Shown: piece by piece, positions 6,141 to 7,411 of the stretch
Layout: every line of letters begins with the position of its first letter
Position numbering within the stretch: the stretch's first letter is position 1
Assembly: GCA_046155505.1 (NCBI GenBank)
Contig: JBJXFK010000158.1
Location: 1 to 7,411 of the forward strand
Length of the DNA stretch: 7,411 nt
From: JBJXFK01 sp046155505
Lineage (GTDB): Bacteria; Planctomycetota; Phycisphaerae; UBA1845; Fen-1342
Direction: 5' to 3'
Notes under the pieces: generated by a model
What the model was told of the DNA's origin: nothing
Database searches by the model: none
The model's input: only the letters and a program-made list of their open reading frames with translations
Position numbers and translations under genes: made by a program

Positions 6141-6166
6141 CTCGACACTTTTCGCCGCTTGTCGAG
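6141..6166. promoter_or_regulatory. Short inverted repeat in a divergent intergenic region
   Basis: CTCGACA (6141-6147) and TGTCGAG (6160-6166) are perfect 7-base arms separated by 12 bases. The position, about 63 bases before the metallophosphoesterase start, suits a regulator binding site or a leader hairpin. No known regulator motif is recognised and there is no regulator gene nearby. Confidence 0.3.
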
Positions 6167-6229
6167 TGAGTTGCGAAAGTTCGCGCAGGGTGGTGCAAGG
6201 CAAACGCATGCTGGGTTTTCAAGCGCGCA

Positions 6230-6316
6230 GCGCTGGGGGACCGGTCTCCGACCGGTCTCTCTTCGATTCAATTTCGGCCAAAAAGAAAAACCGACCAGAG
6301 GTCGGTCCCCCAGCGC
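6230..6316. repeat. Long inverted repeat, GGGGGACCG-type dispersed element
   Basis: GCGCTGGGGGACCG (6230-6243) and CGGTCCCCCAGCGC (6303-6316) are perfect 14-base arms. With two G-T pairs and three further pairs the stem reaches 19 (6230-6248 with 6298-6316). The loop holds a second ACCGGTCTC (6251-6259, first at 6240-6248), an A-rich tract (6280-6290), and CCGACC. It lies between the divergent metallophosphoesterase and pterin-synthase genes, just upstream of the likely promoter of the latter. I take it to be a dispersed, MITE-like or REP-like repeat of a different family from the 526-860 one. Its copy number elsewhere cannot be seen here. Confidence 0.75.
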
Positions 6317-6341
6317 GAGTCCTCTGAATGAGCATCTCAGC

Positions 6342-6347
6342 TAGAAT
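6342..6347 (+). promoter_or_regulatory. Possible -10 box before the pterin synthase gene
   Basis: TAGAAT, in the context GCTAGAATGCG, lies 28 bases before the ATG at 6376, with GGGAGG (6359-6364) in between as the ribosome site. No strong -35 is visible. It begins 25 bases after the end of the 6230-6316 inverted repeat. Confidence 0.4.
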
Positions 6348-6375
6348 GCGTTTGCCCTGGGAGGGTGGTGGCAGC

Positions 6376-6750
6376 ATGTTCGAAGTAAGCATCTCGGGTT
6401 GGTTTGCCGCCGCGCACCAGTTGCGACTGCTCGACGGATCGCTCGAAACGCTGCACGGACACAATTGGCGGGTGGTGGTCACCTATCGCGGCCCGCGGCT
6501 CGATGCGATGGGCGTACTGGTCGATTTCACCGTCGTCAGGCCGCGACTCGAACGGCTTCTGGCAGGTTTTCACGACAAGAATTTGAACGATCACCCGGCG
6601 TTCGCGGACTTGAATCCGAGCGCGGAAAACGTGGCGCTGGTCATCGCCCGCGAAATGGCCACGGGCCTGGCGGCGGATGTGCGGCTGGCGCTGGTCGAGA
6701 TCGAAGAAGCGCCGGGGTGCGTGGCGCGGTATTCGCCGACGAATTCTTGA
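6376..6750 (+). CDS. 6-pyruvoyl-tetrahydropterin synthase/QueD family protein, PTPS-III-like
   Basis: This 124-residue protein of COG0720 uses 7,8-dihydroneopterin triphosphate in its characterised members. The zinc ligands are His14 (FAAAHQL), His27 and His29 (LHGHNW). In QueD and classic PTPS a catalytic Cys sits four residues before the first His of HGH; here that residue is Leu23, and Glu24 makes the motif ExxHGH (ETLHGH). That motif is the hallmark of PTPS-III, which forms 6-hydroxymethyl-dihydropterin and can replace the folate enzyme FolB in some bacteria and in Plasmodium. The later elements FHDKNLND (65-72), NPSAENV and VEIEEAPG are present, with HD where QueD has DH. A folate role is therefore more likely than queuosine synthesis, but this is inference. 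GGGAGG 11 bases upstream of ATG 6376 and the family-like N-terminus MFEVSISGWF support the start; ATG 6328 would add 16 unrelated residues. It stands alone, divergent from the operon on its left and convergent with the gene on its right. Confidence 0.88.
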   Translation: MFEVSISGWFAAAHQLRLLDGSLETLHGHNWRVVVTYRGPRLDAMGVLVDFTVVRPRLERLLAGFHDKNLNDHPAFADLNPSAENVALVIAREMATGLAADVRLALVEIEEAPGCVARYSPTNS

Positions 6751-6802
6751 CCGAGGGACCCTAAGAAAACAGCCAAAGCCGGCGGCCCTCTGTTCGCTCC
6801 CG

Positions 6803-7411
6803 CTACTTCTTGTTGAGCTTCAAAAACTCTTCGTTGATCTGCAGCGTCGATTTCATGAACTTCGGCGTGTAGCCGCGCTCGACGCTTGATTTCACGATCG
6901 CGTTGCAGTCCTTGGGCAGGCACTTGCCCGCGAAGCCGCGCGCTTCGGGATACACAAACGTGTGATCGCGGCTGATGCGCGGGTCGGCCAGCCAGATTTC
7001 GCGCAGCAGATTGAAATCGACGCCGTGCGCCTTGGCGATGTCGAAAAACTCGTTTACGAACGTCACCTTGACGGCGTAAAACGCGTTCTCCATGTACTTG
7101 GCGACCTCGGCGGTCATCGCGTCGCAAAAGTAGTAACGAACATATGAATTGTAATAGTGCTTGTAAAAATCAGCCGCCATGCTGACGGCTTCGGTCGTGC
7201 CGCCGAGGACGACGAAATCGCGTTCGGCCATGTCGCCGAAGACGTGCTTGGTCGTCTCACCCAAATACTCGGGCTGAAAGACGACCCGCTTGTTGTACTT
7301 CTTGCAGAGCTTGTCGGTCGTGCCGGGCGTGACGGTTGATCGCAAAATAATGAGCGGGGCCTGAATCCACGCGACAGCCTCTTCGACGATCGACGTGTTG
7401 CAGGTGCCGTC
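6803..7411 (-). CDS. UDP-glucose/GDP-mannose dehydrogenase family protein (5' end outside window)
   Basis: The frame is open from the right window edge to the TAG at 6803-6805, giving the last 202 residues. The visible part runs from the end of the NAD-binding domain (RSTVTPGTT) through QPEYLGE to the central dimerisation helix (AEVAKYMENAFYAVKVTFVN). The catalytic block GFAGKCLPKD has its Cys at fragment residue 164 and usually reads GFGGxCxPKD. Family members oxidise a nucleotide sugar twice with NAD to the uronic acid, for capsule, lipopolysaccharide or other surface glycans. The protein stops only 38 residues after the catalytic Cys, so the usual C-terminal sugar-nucleotide-binding domain of about 100 residues is absent and is not encoded in the 52 bases before the pterin gene. 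Either a naturally short subfamily or a truncated gene is possible; intact catalytic residues favour the first. The sugar substrate is undetermined. Confidence 0.85.
   Translation of the reverse strand, partial: DGTCNTSIVEEAVAWIQAPLIILRSTVTPGTTDKLCKKYNKRVVFQPEYLGETTKHVFGDMAERDFVVLGGTTEAVSMAADFYKHYYNSYVRYYFCDAMTAEVAKYMENAFYAVKVTFVNEFFDIAKAHGVDFNLLREIWLADPRISRDHTFVYPEARGFAGKCLPKDCNAIVKSSVERGYTPKFMKSTLQINEEFLKLNKK

Noticed and set aside
6079..6222. N-terminal extension of the metallophosphoesterase
   Set aside because: The 48 added residues are polar and unlike the family, and the AAGG site fits the start at 6078.
5386..6327. Plus-strand open frame of 313 codons opposite the metallophosphoesterase
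   Set aside because: It is the antisense shadow of a gene with complete metal-binding motifs, as expected in GC-rich DNA.
6751..6802. Terminator between the pterin gene and the dehydrogenase gene
   Set aside because: Only a weak GAGGG/CCCTC pairing about 30 bases apart is visible, with no T-tract, so it is not listed as a feature.

Overview
The window is GC-rich and densely coding, from a bacterium most likely in the Planctomycetota. That placement is an inference. It rests on a family of GC-rich palindromic repeats whose chance translations read like NPERERR, PTVREG or PSLTVGAR, which I remember as common in planctomycete genomes, and on the type of pterin synthase present. No rRNA or taxonomic marker gene is in the window, so the placement is moderate at best.

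Layout, left to right. Positions 1-96 are the last 31 codons of an unidentified gene. Positions 166-525 (+) encode a small AhpD/carboxymuconolactone-decarboxylase-like protein with a CxxCxxxH motif. Positions 526-904 hold no credible gene; they are filled with repeat arms (an inverted pair 538-646, direct copies about 163 bases apart, and a strong hairpin 733-813), ending in a likely -10 box. Positions 905-1693 (+) encode a DUF1295 membrane protein, overlapping by ATGA with 1690-3003 (+), a SAM-dependent methyltransferase of the cyclopropane-fatty-acid-synthase superfamily that resembles plant coclaurine N-methyltransferase more than E. coli Cfa. The same repeat family lies in frame inside the 5' end of this methyltransferase gene.

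The 3004-3130 gap between converging genes contains an inverted repeat and a compact hairpin. A tight minus-strand operon follows, read from 6078 down to 3131: a calcineurin-like metallophosphoesterase, shikimate kinase (aroK), and an unusually long type IV prepilin peptidase. The 6079-6375 region separates this operon from a divergent gene and holds two inverted repeats. Positions 6376-6750 (+) encode a 6-pyruvoyl-tetrahydropterin-synthase/QueD family protein in which the usual catalytic Cys is replaced and the ExxHGH signature of PTPS-III is present. Positions 6803-7411 (-) are the 3' part of a UDP-glucose/GDP-mannose dehydrogenase family gene that runs off the right edge and ends without the usual C-terminal domain.

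The functions are mostly housekeeping or cell-envelope: lipid or small-molecule methylation, aromatic amino-acid synthesis, pilus or secretion assembly, pterin/folate metabolism and nucleotide-sugar oxidation. I found no defence system, CRISPR array, tRNA or complete mobile element. The most unusual points are the repeat family, including its in-frame presence in a protein gene, the pterin synthase active site, the short nucleotide-sugar dehydrogenase, and the enlarged prepilin peptidase.
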